DNA of 7,214 bases from Acidocella sp. (GCA_029077775.1 JAQNCU010000141.1:1-7214), one strand, 5' to 3'. Shown: positions 1 to 6,379, counted from the first letter of the stretch. The notes: generated by a model from the letters alone, not told the origin. Made by a program: numbers and translations.

Positions 1-332
1 AGCGTTTCCGCGACGATCGAATCGAGTAAAGTTCCATCTGGTCCGGCAAACGCGAGCACAAAGCTCGATACACCGAGTTGCCTGTGCAATGCCTGCATCT
101 CATGGTTCGCCAATGCCCGCGCCGTGGCGTGTCGCTCGCGCTGGTGGTCCAGTTCACGCGAAGTCAGCCGATCTGGTTTTGGAGGTTTGTGCGGGTTCAT
201 TCCGTTGGCAAGGCAACGCCGCCAGCTCTCCGCAATTGCGGGGCGCAGCAGTCCGGGCGGTACAACGCCGTTTCGCTCCATCATGTGACGCGCCTGCACA
301 AGGCGAGAGCCGCTATCCTGGGTCGCTAGCAT
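1..332 (-). CDS. Sigma-54-dependent Fis-family activator (AcoR/MimR-type), N-terminal fragment
   Basis: Minus-strand reading frame open from an ATG at 332 to the window edge (110 full codons, no stop); the rest of the gene lies left of base 1. The start is set by a strong Shine-Dalgarno, GGAGG, four bases before the ATG. The N-terminus carries the family hallmark IAESWRRC (residues 33-40), followed by a helical stretch with LTSREL near 56-61 and the beginning of a GAF-like sensor domain (SSFVLAFAGPDGTLLD, about 89-104). This matches the front of AcoR-type enhancer-binding proteins, which go on to an AAA+ sigma-54 interaction domain and a Fis helix-turn-helix. Such regulators (MimR, PrmR, AcoR) sit beside binuclear-iron monooxygenase or alcohol/acetoin operons. 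Divergent placement opposite a -24/-12 promoter strongly suggests that it activates the dehydrogenase operon. The effector is unknown, and the AAA+ and DNA-binding domains cannot be seen. Confidence 0.86.
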   Translation of the reverse strand, partial: MLATQDSGSRLVQARHMMERNGVVPPGLLRPAIAESWRRCLANGMNPHKPPKPDRLTSRELDHQRERHATARALANHEMQALHRQLGVSSFVLAFAGPDGTLLDSIVAET

Positions 333-443
333 CTTTCCTCCGGCGCCATGTTGCCACAATCGGCCGTCGCGTGCCCGGTCTTTCGCCTCGGTCCCGCCAA
401 GCTCCACACTACAACGCATTGCGACACAAAAAAGCAATTGTTT

Positions 444-468
444 TGTTCGGGTGTTGCGAAACAGAACA
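444..468. promoter_or_regulatory. Candidate activator binding site (nested palindromes)
   Basis: TGTTC (444-448) and GAACA (464-468) form an inverted repeat enclosing a second one, TGTT-GCGA-AACA (452-463). A near-copy of the inner element, TTGCGACACA (419-428), resembles TTGCGAAACA (454-463) at 9 of 10 bases, 35 bases upstream. The cluster lies roughly 80-100 bases before the predicted transcription start, where upstream activating sites for sigma-54 enhancer-binding proteins are commonly found. The repeats are visible in the sequence. Binding by the neighbouring activator is inference. Confidence 0.35.
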
Positions 469-520
469 GCCGGTCGAAATGGCTCCCAATTTTCCCGGCA
501 GCCTTGGCCCTAATCCAGTT

Positions 521-536
521 TGGCATGAAGGATGCA
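521..536 (+). promoter_or_regulatory. Sigma-54 (-24/-12) promoter of the adh operon
   Basis: TGGCATGAAGGATGCA compares with the consensus TGGCACRNNNNTTGCW. The invariant GG (522-523) and GC (534-535) are present at correct spacing, and only two consensus bases differ (C to T and T to A). Transcription would begin near base 547, about 27 bases before the ATG at 574. The divergently encoded sigma-54 activator next to it makes a chance match unlikely. Confidence 0.72.
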
Positions 537-559
537 GGGCTCGTGGTGAAATCAACGGT

Positions 560-565
560 AAGGGA
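560..565 (+). promoter_or_regulatory. Ribosome binding site of the alcohol dehydrogenase
   Basis: AAGGGA lies eight bases before the ATG at 574 and supports that start. It falls inside the short leader predicted from the sigma-54 promoter. Confidence 0.6.
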
Positions 566-573
566 TACGCGCC

Positions 574-1617
574 ATGAAAGCTGCCGTGCTGCGACAATAT
601 GACGAGACACTTGAAAACCCTGTCTATGTGAATTTCGAGGATGTCTCAGACCCCACCATAAAAGGCCCAAACGACGTGATCGTGCGGATCGGCGGGGCAG
701 GGGTGTGCCGCACCGATCTGCACATCATCGAGGGCATCTGGCGCTCAAAGGTCGAACTCAACCTGCCGCATATCATGGGCCATGAAAATGCCGGATGGAT
801 CGAGGATGTTGGCACCGGCGTTACCCATCTGAAAGTTGGCGACCCGGTGATATGCCATCCGTTGATCACCTCCGGGCATTGCCTGGCATGCCGGCGCGGT
901 GATGATATGCACGCTGAAGATAGCGAATTCCCCGGTATCAACGCCAATGGCGGCTACGCGCAATATCTGCGAACCGGGGCGCGATCCATCATAAAATTGC
1001 CCAAAACCCTGGCCCCCAAAGATGTCGCACCCCATACCGATGCGGGCCTCACCGCCTACCGCGCTGCCAAAAAAGCCTCCCGGCATTTGCTGCCCGGAGA
1101 CTTCGCGGTGGTCATCGGTGCGGGCGGTCTCGGCCATATCGGTATCCAGGTGGTCCGCGCCCTCTGCGCCGCCCAGATCATCATCGTCGATCGTGCGGAT
1201 ATGGCGTTGAAACTCGCGCATGAATGCGGTGCCGATTTTTCTGTCAAAGCCGATGGCGGCCAGGTCGAGGAGGTTTTGCGTCTGACTGGCGGCAAAGGTG
1301 CTGAAGCCGTCATTGATTTTGTGGGAGAGGGCGACGCCGTCTCACAGGGCTTGGCGATGACGCGCAATGGTGGATATTATTACATCGTTGGGTATGGTGG
1401 CCGCATTGACATTCCCACGATCGATATGATCACGTCAGAAAAAACCATTGTTGGTAACCTGGTGGGGACCTACGCTGAACTGATCGAGCTTATGGCACTT
1501 GCCGACCAAGGCAAGGTCACGCTCGCGACAAAAGAATACCGGCTTGAAGATGCGAACCTCGCATTGCATGATTTACATCACGGTAAAATCCGCGGCCGGG
1601 GCGTCTTAATTCCATAA
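574..1617 (+). CDS. Zinc-type NAD(P)-dependent alcohol dehydrogenase (MDR family)
   Basis: This 347-residue medium-chain dehydrogenase/reductase probably oxidises a (secondary) alcohol to the ketone or aldehyde in the cytosol. Catalytic zinc ligands are visible: C45 in GVCRTDLH, H70-E71 in the GHE motif, and D156 in the DAGLTAY segment. The Rossmann motif GAGGLG is at 182-187, and D206 at the end of the second strand suggests a preference for NAD. The closest remembered relatives are the dehydrogenases of prm/mim propane-type monooxygenase clusters, which share motifs such as GAGVCRTDLHI and GAGGLGHIGIQV. Unusually, the structural-zinc loop reads S100-GH-C103-LA-C106 ... A114, so two of the four usual cysteines are missing. 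It is the first gene after the sigma-54 promoter, and the amidohydrolase begins 35 bases downstream. The substrate (for example 2-propanol) is inferred from context only. Confidence 0.93.
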   Translation: MKAAVLRQYDETLENPVYVNFEDVSDPTIKGPNDVIVRIGGAGVCRTDLHIIEGIWRSKVELNLPHIMGHENAGWIEDVGTGVTHLKVGDPVICHPLITSGHCLACRRGDDMHAEDSEFPGINANGGYAQYLRTGARSIIKLPKTLAPKDVAPHTDAGLTAYRAAKKASRHLLPGDFAVVIGAGGLGHIGIQVVRALCAAQIIIVDRADMALKLAHECGADFSVKADGGQVEEVLRLTGGKGAEAVIDFVGEGDAVSQGLAMTRNGGYYYIVGYGGRIDIPTIDMITSEKTIVGNLVGTYAELIELMALADQGKVTLATKEYRLEDANLALHDLHHGKIRGRGVLIP

Positions 1618-1652
1618 TCTGGTGAACAATAATTCAGGAAACGGAGAGAATA

Positions 1653-2669
1653 ATGTACAAGACCAAGGACGGCGAAGAGATTTTTATCATCGATGGCCAC
1701 GTGCATCTGTGGGATGCAAGCCCCGAGAATATCCGCAACATCCACGGCAAACAATTCATAGATTGCTTTTATGGCTATCACGCCTCCCTGTCGCCACCTG
1801 AACAACTCTGGAGCCCCGAAAAATTCGCAAAGTATGGGCCTGAACAAATGGTGAAAGACCTGTTCATCGATGGACCGGATGACATCGCGATTTTTCAGCC
1901 AACCTATCTTAAGGATTTTTACAAAACCGGGTTCAACACGCTTGAACAAAATGCGATATTGAAAACCCGTTACCCCGACCGCTTCATCCTCAATGGCGCA
2001 TTCGATCCGCGTGACGGTGAAGGTGGGCTTGAAGCCCTGGAGGCGATGGCAGAAACGTATAAGCTTCAAGGCGTTAAGCTCTATACCGCTGAATGGAATG
2101 GTGAAAGCCGGGGCTACAAGCTATCCGATCCGGCGGCATATAAATACCTTGAGCGCGCAGAGAAACTCGGTATCAAGAACATCCATGTCCATAAGGGCCC
2201 TACCATCCTGCCGCTCGACCGCGACGCATTTGATGTTGCGGACATCGACCATTGTGCGACAGATTTCCCGAACCTTAATTTCATCATCGAACATTGTGGG
2301 TTACCTCGTCTTGATGATTTCTGCTGGATCGCGGTGCAGGAAACCAATGTCTTCGGCGGACTTGCCGTGGTGCTGCCCTTCATCCACTCTCGTCCGGCCT
2401 ATTTTGCAAAAGTGATGTCGGAGCTACTTTTCTGGTTGGGCGAAGACAAAATTCTCTTCGGCTCGGATTACGGCATCTGGACCCCGCAATGGCTTGTCGA
2501 AAAATTCATGGCGTTTGAACTTCCCGATGAAATCGTACAGGAAACTGGAAAGCAACTGACCATGGCCGTGAAGAGAAAAATCCTCGGCGAGAATGCGGCG
2601 CGCCTTTATAATGTAGACATCGCGGCGCATATGGCGAAGATCAACCGCGCCGAGCTGAAGGTCGCGTGA
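1653..2669 (+). CDS. Amidohydrolase-2 family protein (monooxygenase-cluster type)
   Basis: A 338-residue TIM-barrel metal hydrolase of the amidohydrolase-2 superfamily (related to ACMSD/resorcylate decarboxylases). Metal and catalytic residues appear in order: HxH at H16/H18 (DGHVHLW), K142 in VKLY, HVH at 178-180 followed by KGP, H214 in IIEHCG, and D272 in GSDYGIW. The ending LGENAARLYNVD is typical of the family. The start at 1653 has GGAG (1643-1646) six bases ahead. Members of this subgroup are found with an alcohol dehydrogenase and a DUF59 protein next to binuclear-iron propane/phenol-type monooxygenases. Their exact reaction there is not established, and a maturation or accessory role is possible. 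The stop overlaps the next gene's start by four bases, so the two are probably translationally coupled. The metal site looks intact, so an active enzyme is likely. Confidence 0.91.
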   Translation: MYKTKDGEEIFIIDGHVHLWDASPENIRNIHGKQFIDCFYGYHASLSPPEQLWSPEKFAKYGPEQMVKDLFIDGPDDIAIFQPTYLKDFYKTGFNTLEQNAILKTRYPDRFILNGAFDPRDGEGGLEALEAMAETYKLQGVKLYTAEWNGESRGYKLSDPAAYKYLERAEKLGIKNIHVHKGPTILPLDRDAFDVADIDHCATDFPNLNFIIEHCGLPRLDDFCWIAVQETNVFGGLAVVLPFIHSRPAYFAKVMSELLFWLGEDKILFGSDYGIWTPQWLVEKFMAFELPDEIVQETGKQLTMAVKRKILGENAARLYNVDIAAHMAKINRAELKVA

Positions 2670-3424
2670 GCGATAATCTGGTGGCGCGCACACAGGATGT
2701 GCGCGCCGCACTCGACCGGGTAACCGATCCTGAACTCGATGAGAGCGTGGTGGAACTCGGCTTCATAACGGGCATCACCGTGGAACAACACGGCGATGTC
2801 CTGGTGAATTTCCGGCTCCCCACCTATTGGTGCGCGGCCAATTTTTCGTATCTGATGGCCTCGGACATGCGCGACGCCGTTGTTGCTCTCCCGTGGGTCA
2901 CCGCCGCGCGTGTGGTTCTTGACGAACATATGTTTGTCGAGGCGATCAACGACGGCATCGCCGAAAATAAGGATTTCCAGGAGGCTTTCCCAACCGAGGC
3001 GCAGATGGACCTCTCCGCCATCCGGCTGAATTTTGGATTGAAATCATTTGAACGCCGACAGGAGGTTCTGCTCCGGCATTTACGCGGCCAAGGCTTCACG
3101 CCGGATACCATTCTGGCGCTGGATATCTCCGGGCTCAGCCGCTTAACCCTGGACCCAGAGGGTATTATGGCCCGGACCCGTTATCTTGAGCGGCGGGGGC
3201 TCGTGGGAGGGCTCCCACGCGCCTTCGTCGCAAGGGATGGGGGTTTGATCTCACCAGACATGCTGGCGGTCTATCTTCGCAACATCCGCCGTGTGGGGCT
3301 GAATGCGGAATTCAATGGTGCCCTATGCCGCGGCCTCCTGGCCGCCCGCTACAACACCTCGTCGCCCTTGCCGGCGGAGCCTGAGCTGATCGACTTCATC
3401 AAACAGGCGACCGCCTCTCAATAG
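2666..3424 (+). CDS. MIP18/DUF59 (FeS assembly P-like) protein, extended form
   Basis: This 252-residue protein starts at a GTG that overlaps the amidohydrolase stop (GTGA, 2666-2669), with AAGG just upstream. The first ~100 residues are a MIP18/DUF59 domain: DPELDESVVELG (21-32) and the PTYWCAANF segment (52-60) holding the conserved C56. The remaining ~150 residues (about 105-252) form a family-specific extension without a motif I recognise. Simple MIP18 proteins are about 100 residues, and this longer form is typical of binuclear-iron monooxygenase clusters (mim/prm type). DUF59 proteins work in iron-sulphur or iron delivery, so a role in loading metal into the monooxygenase is plausible but inferred. 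A perfect inverted repeat lies inside the gene at 3202-3219. The gene is the last of the adh-amidohydrolase-DUF59 set. Confidence 0.88.
   Translation: MSDNLVARTQDVRAALDRVTDPELDESVVELGFITGITVEQHGDVLVNFRLPTYWCAANFSYLMASDMRDAVVALPWVTAARVVLDEHMFVEAINDGIAENKDFQEAFPTEAQMDLSAIRLNFGLKSFERRQEVLLRHLRGQGFTPDTILALDISGLSRLTLDPEGIMARTRYLERRGLVGGLPRAFVARDGGLISPDMLAVYLRNIRRVGLNAEFNGALCRGLLAARYNTSSPLPAEPELIDFIKQATASQ
3202..3219. repeat. Perfect inverted repeat inside the DUF59 gene
   Basis: CGTGGGAG and CTCCCACG are separated by two bases, a perfect 8-base-pair palindromic stem within coding sequence. There is no T-run after it, so it is not a standard terminator. It may be chance in GC-rich coding DNA. Confidence 0.5.
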
Positions 3425-3556
3425 TATGTATACAAATCAGGTGCTCTTATTTAAATATTAGACATAATTTCATCCCTATGTTTAGCTGTTCAGGGTGTTT
3501 GTGCCCAGCATGACATAAGATAACTCAACCTTTCGGCCCATAGGGGGTTTCTCGGC
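3425..3556. other. AT-rich junction between the two modules
   Basis: A 132-base gap between the DUF59 gene and the halogenase-like gene. It is visibly richer in A/T than its surroundings and contains the palindrome TATTTAAATA (3448-3457). CATAAT (3463-3468) could serve as a -10 box, but no matching -35 box is evident. No hairpin followed by a T-run is present, so neither a terminator nor a promoter can be assigned. Read-through from the left operon remains possible. AGGGGG (3542-3547) near its end is the ribosome binding site for the next gene. Confidence 0.5.
3542..3547 (+). promoter_or_regulatory. Ribosome binding site deciding a TTG start
   Basis: AGGGGG lies nine bases before the TTG at 3557. 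An in-frame stop at 3521 and the lack of any ATG between it and the conserved FAD motif leave TTG 3557 as the best start. GTG 3575 is the only near alternative. Confidence 0.6.
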
Positions 3557-4891
3557 TTGACTCAGAAAAATGAAGTGGACACGGCCACCCCGCCTGATTA
3601 CGACGTCTTTATCGTGGGCGGCGGCCCGGCGGGCGCCACCACAGCCGCGTTGCTGGCAGAATCGGGTCACCGGGTTATGGTCGCGGATAAAGATCGGCAT
3701 CCACGCTTTCACATCGGCGAATCACTGCTGCCACACAACCTCCCTTTATTGGACAGGCTCGGTGTCCGTGACCAAATCGAACAAGGGTCTATGACCAAGC
3801 ACGGCATTGAATTTGTCTCGGCCTATCATGGCAAAACCGTTACCTATGATTTCGCCCGCGCGTTGGACCGCCGCTTTCCCTATTCCTTCCAGGTCCGCCG
3901 TTCGTCCTTTGACCATGTACTTCTGAAAAATGCTGTTGCGAAGGGAGCGGACATCATCGAAGGCTGCCGCATTACGTCGGTGACGTTTCCTGGTGCGGGC
4001 CATCCGGTCATCACCGGCATAAATGAGGCTGGTACTGAGCAAAGCTGGACTGCCAAATTCATTGTCGATGCCTCAGGTCGGGACACTTTGCTGGCCGGTC
4101 AGTTGGGCCTAAAGGAGCGAAACCCGAAAAACAGCAGTGCTGCGATGTTTGGTCACTTCACAAATGCGCGCCGCCTTTCTGGCAAAGATGAAGGAAATAT
4201 CAGCGTTGTCTGGTTTGATAACGGCTGGTTTTGGTTCATTCCCCTAGCCGACGGCACAACCAGCATCGGCGCGGTTTGCCCCGCCAGTTTCTTCAAAGAC
4301 CGGGGCACCGACATTACAAATTTCTTTATGACAACAATCGCTTCCTGTCCTGAAATTGCAAGTCGGCTTAAAGATGCCCAGCTTGTTGGGCCGGTCACCG
4401 CCACGGGCAATTATTCCTACAGCGCGAGACAGGCAAGTGGCGATAAATTTATCATGGTCGGTGATGCCTTCTCGTTTATCGATCCGGTCTTCTCCACAGG
4501 CGTTTATCTGGCAATGACCATGGGCTTCCGTGGTGCTGAGGCGGTGGCCGCATGCCTGAGCAAACCAGAAAAGTCAGCCAAAATATTGCGGCGTTACGAT
4601 GCCGGGGCACGCAATGCTCTCGGTGCCTTCACATGGTTTATCTACCGAATCCGCGAGCCTGCGATGCGAAACCTCTTCATGTCCCCACGAAATTATTTCC
4701 GGGTGGAGGAAGCTGTTCTCTCGCTGCTTGCGGGCGACATGCAGGGCGGTTGGTCGACACGCTGGCGGCTTTATATATTCCGAACCATCTACTACATCAC
4801 AAAATTCGCGCATCTCAGACATTTAGTACACAACGTTAAACCGCGACAAACAAAGCCCTTGGCACCCGCATCGGCGGAGGCGACAGGCTAG
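3557..4891 (+). CDS. Flavin-dependent halogenase-like FAD monooxygenase of aryl polyene type
   Basis: A 444-residue flavoprotein of the p-hydroxybenzoate hydroxylase fold. The FAD motif GGGPAG (21-26) is followed by FHIGESLLP (51-59), a lysine in MTKHGIEF (K81) at the place of the halogenase catalytic lysine, DASGR (171-175), the halogenase signature WxWxIP as WFWFIP (224-229), and GDAFSFIDPVFSTG (302-315). The last segment also satisfies the FxxPxxSxG halogenase motif (F307, P310, S313, G315). The C-terminal ~80 residues are aromatic and arginine rich, with no clear membrane anchor. Such proteins are regular members of aryl polyene/xanthomonadin/flexirubin clusters, where they may halogenate or hydroxylate the aryl head group. 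Halogenation is inferred from motifs, and many relatives are untested. It starts at a TTG with AGGGGG nine bases before it. A glycosyltransferase follows nine bases after its stop, so the two are probably co-transcribed. Confidence 0.87.
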   Translation: MTQKNEVDTATPPDYDVFIVGGGPAGATTAALLAESGHRVMVADKDRHPRFHIGESLLPHNLPLLDRLGVRDQIEQGSMTKHGIEFVSAYHGKTVTYDFARALDRRFPYSFQVRRSSFDHVLLKNAVAKGADIIEGCRITSVTFPGAGHPVITGINEAGTEQSWTAKFIVDASGRDTLLAGQLGLKERNPKNSSAAMFGHFTNARRLSGKDEGNISVVWFDNGWFWFIPLADGTTSIGAVCPASFFKDRGTDITNFFMTTIASCPEIASRLKDAQLVGPVTATGNYSYSARQASGDKFIMVGDAFSFIDPVFSTGVYLAMTMGFRGAEAVAACLSKPEKSAKILRRYDAGARNALGAFTWFIYRIREPAMRNLFMSPRNYFRVEEAVLSLLAGDMQGGWSTRWRLYIFRTIYYITKFAHLRHLVHNVKPRQTKPLAPASAEATG

Positions 4892-4900
4892 GCAGTCTTT

Positions 4901-5698
4901 ATGCCGAAAAACAACCCGCATGATCCGAATGTCAGGCATCTCGTTCTCATCCCAAGTTATAACACCGGGTGGATACTACATCAGACTGTGGCGGACGCGT
5001 TGCGACATGCCTGGCCAGTGTGGGTGGTGATCGACGGGAGTACAGATAAAGCCGCACAAAACTTGCTCAACACCTACCAGAGAGACCCGCGAGTGCGCAT
5101 CATCTGGCGTACCGCCAATGGTGGAAAAGGTGCGGCGGTGTTTGATGGCTTGAAGGCTGCAAATGAAGCGGGCTTTACCCATGCACTTGTCATGGATGCC
5201 GACGGCCAGCATCCATTTTCGCTTATCCCGCAATTTTTTGAAACGTCATGTAAGTGGCCTGCGGCAATGATCCTTGGTGAACCGCTGTTTGAAAAATCCG
5301 CACCTCGCTTGCGCGTCGTGGGGCGAATGGTCTCAAATCTTCTAACAAAGTTTGAAACACGGGGGGCAGTTGCTGATTCTCTCTTCGGCTTCAGGGTCTA
5401 TCCCGTTGCACCATTGCTGTCGGTGATGACAACACGCCATACAATGCGCGGTTTTGATTTCGATGCCGAAGCCGTAGTGCGTCTGAATTGGCAAGGTGTG
5501 CGCGCCATAAACTTTCAGGTGCCGGTAAAATACCTGCGCGCGGATGAGGGTGGGGTCTCACATTTCCAGTACCTTAGAGACAACATGTTACTGGCGCGCA
5601 TGCATTTGCGGCTCATGTTTGAATTGAGCGTCCGCGCATTACGGGTCACCGCGGAAACCTTACGCCATCCCGCCATTGATCGAGATGATCTGCCCTGA
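4901..5698 (+). CDS. Family 2 glycosyltransferase
   Basis: A 265-residue GT-A fold enzyme, probably cytosolic with no transmembrane segment, expected to move a sugar from a nucleotide donor to a lipid or pigment acceptor. Motifs in order: IPSYNTG (17-23), VVIDGSTD (42-49) for nucleotide binding, NGGKG (73-77), the metal-binding DADGQHP (99-105), and conserved segments DSLFGFRVYP (159-168) and FDFDAE (185-190). The order resembles dolichyl-phosphate glucosyltransferase-like GT2 enzymes common in aryl polyene clusters. The ATG follows the halogenase-like gene by nine bases, and its own Shine-Dalgarno is weak, so coupling to the upstream gene is likely. The last 12 codons and stop overlap the end of the convergent ketoreductase gene. 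That tail (LRHPAIDRDDLP) has no family motif and looks like run-on into the opposite gene. Donor and acceptor cannot be told. Confidence 0.9.
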   Translation: MPKNNPHDPNVRHLVLIPSYNTGWILHQTVADALRHAWPVWVVIDGSTDKAAQNLLNTYQRDPRVRIIWRTANGGKGAAVFDGLKAANEAGFTHALVMDADGQHPFSLIPQFFETSCKWPAAMILGEPLFEKSAPRLRVVGRMVSNLLTKFETRGAVADSLFGFRVYPVAPLLSVMTTRHTMRGFDFDAEAVVRLNWQGVRAINFQVPVKYLRADEGGVSHFQYLRDNMLLARMHLRLMFELSVRALRVTAETLRHPAIDRDDLP

Positions 5699-6379
5699 GA
5701 TATAAGCCGCTTTATCTGAGACAAGAAAAGCAACGAGATCGGCAACCTCGATGGCGGTTCCTACCCGCTTCATCGGTACCATCTGTTCTATCAGATTTTT
5801 CGGGAAGGCATCACCGATCATCGGCGACTCGATGATCCCAGGGGCAACGCAATTTACGGTAATTCCCCTGCTGGCAAGTTCGAGCGAGAGTGATCGGGTC
5901 GCCCCGTGTAAACCTGCCTTTGCAGCGGCATAATTCGTCTGTCCCCGATTACCCATAATCGCCGCAACGGACGAAATATTGATAATCCGGCCCCATCGTT
6001 TGCGGATCATCGGAAGCAATAATGGCTGGGTGACGTTAAAAAAACCATTTAGCGAAACATTGATCACACGCGTCCATTGGTCCTCATGCATACCTGGCAT
6101 GACTTCATCATCGTTGATCCCAGCATTATTCACAATAATTTGTATCGCTCCGGCTTTCAGAATGTCCCCCAGGGTGTTGGACGTTTGTCGAGCATCGGTA
6201 ACATCGAACCCAACGGCGTCAGCCATTCCCCCGGAAGATATTATATCACGCACAATGTCTCTCGCACGTTCCAGTCGGTCATTCGCATGAACATAAACAT
6301 GGTGCCCGTCAACGCCGAGTTGTCGCGCAATGGCAGCGCCGATTGTACCGCTCCCGCCTGTCACCAAGGCACGCATCAT
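5660..6379 (-). CDS. fabG: 3-oxoacyl-ACP reductase, FabG-type ketoreductase (ApeQ-like)
   Basis: A 239-residue classical short-chain dehydrogenase that reduces the 3-keto group of the growing acyl-ACP chain using NAD(P)H. Visible motifs are the cofactor loop TGGSGTIG (7-14), NNAG (84-87), the catalytic serine S137 in GRIINISSV, YxxxK as Y150/K154, and a PG motif (180-181). It ends in the usual SGQIISINGG. The Asn of the catalytic tetrad, expected in the segment WTRVINVSLNGFF, aligns with S109, which is unusual. The gene overlaps the dehydratase stop by four bases (ATGA, 6376-6379) and is preceded by a strong purine-rich ribosome site (GAGAGGGAGG). That site sits so close that the second ATG (6376) may be the true start. 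Its location after a hotdog dehydratase and a CLF-like ketosynthase points to ApeQ function in aryl polyene synthesis rather than housekeeping fatty acid synthesis. Confidence 0.93.
   Translation of the reverse strand: MMRALVTGGSGTIGAAIARQLGVDGHHVYVHANDRLERARDIVRDIISSGGMADAVGFDVTDARQTSNTLGDILKAGAIQIIVNNAGINDDEVMPGMHEDQWTRVINVSLNGFFNVTQPLLLPMIRKRWGRIINISSVAAIMGNRGQTNYAAAKAGLHGATRSLSLELASRGITVNCVAPGIIESPMIGDAFPKNLIEQMVPMKRVGTAIEVADLVAFLVSDKAAYISGQIISINGGMA

Larger units (their letters stand above)
333..573. promoter_or_regulatory. Divergent intergenic control region
   Basis: A 241-base gap separates the start of the activator gene (minus strand) from the alcohol dehydrogenase start (plus strand). 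It contains an AT-rich core around 425-447, a palindromic cluster at 444-468, a sigma-54-type promoter at 521-536 and the dehydrogenase ribosome binding site at 560-565. I see no credible protein-coding frame in it. The open frames that cross it lack family resemblance and are shadows. No convincing sigma-70 promoter for the regulator was found. Confidence 0.75.

Noticed and set aside
402..438. Possible sigma-70 promoter for the regulator on the minus strand (TTGCTT ... TGTAGT)
   Set aside because: Only 3 of 6 and 4 of 6 matches to consensus with 18-base spacing; too weak to list.
89..577. 162-residue plus-strand open frame
   Set aside because: It is antisense to the sigma-54 activator, whose frame has clear family sequence. 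The plus-strand translation has no recognisable features.
326..670. 114-residue open frame on the minus strand across the divergent promoter region
   Set aside because: It overlaps the dehydrogenase start and the sigma-54 promoter, shows no family motif, and its end lies over the ribosome site and first codons of the real regulator in another frame.
1578..2069. 163-residue minus-strand open frame
   Set aside because: It is antisense to the amidohydrolase, which has all its metal motifs. This is a shadow frame.
5698..5718. Possible hairpin (AGATATAA...TTTATCT) near the convergent gene ends
   Set aside because: The stem has a bulge, lies inside the ketoreductase coding region and is not followed by a T-run, so it was not called a terminator.
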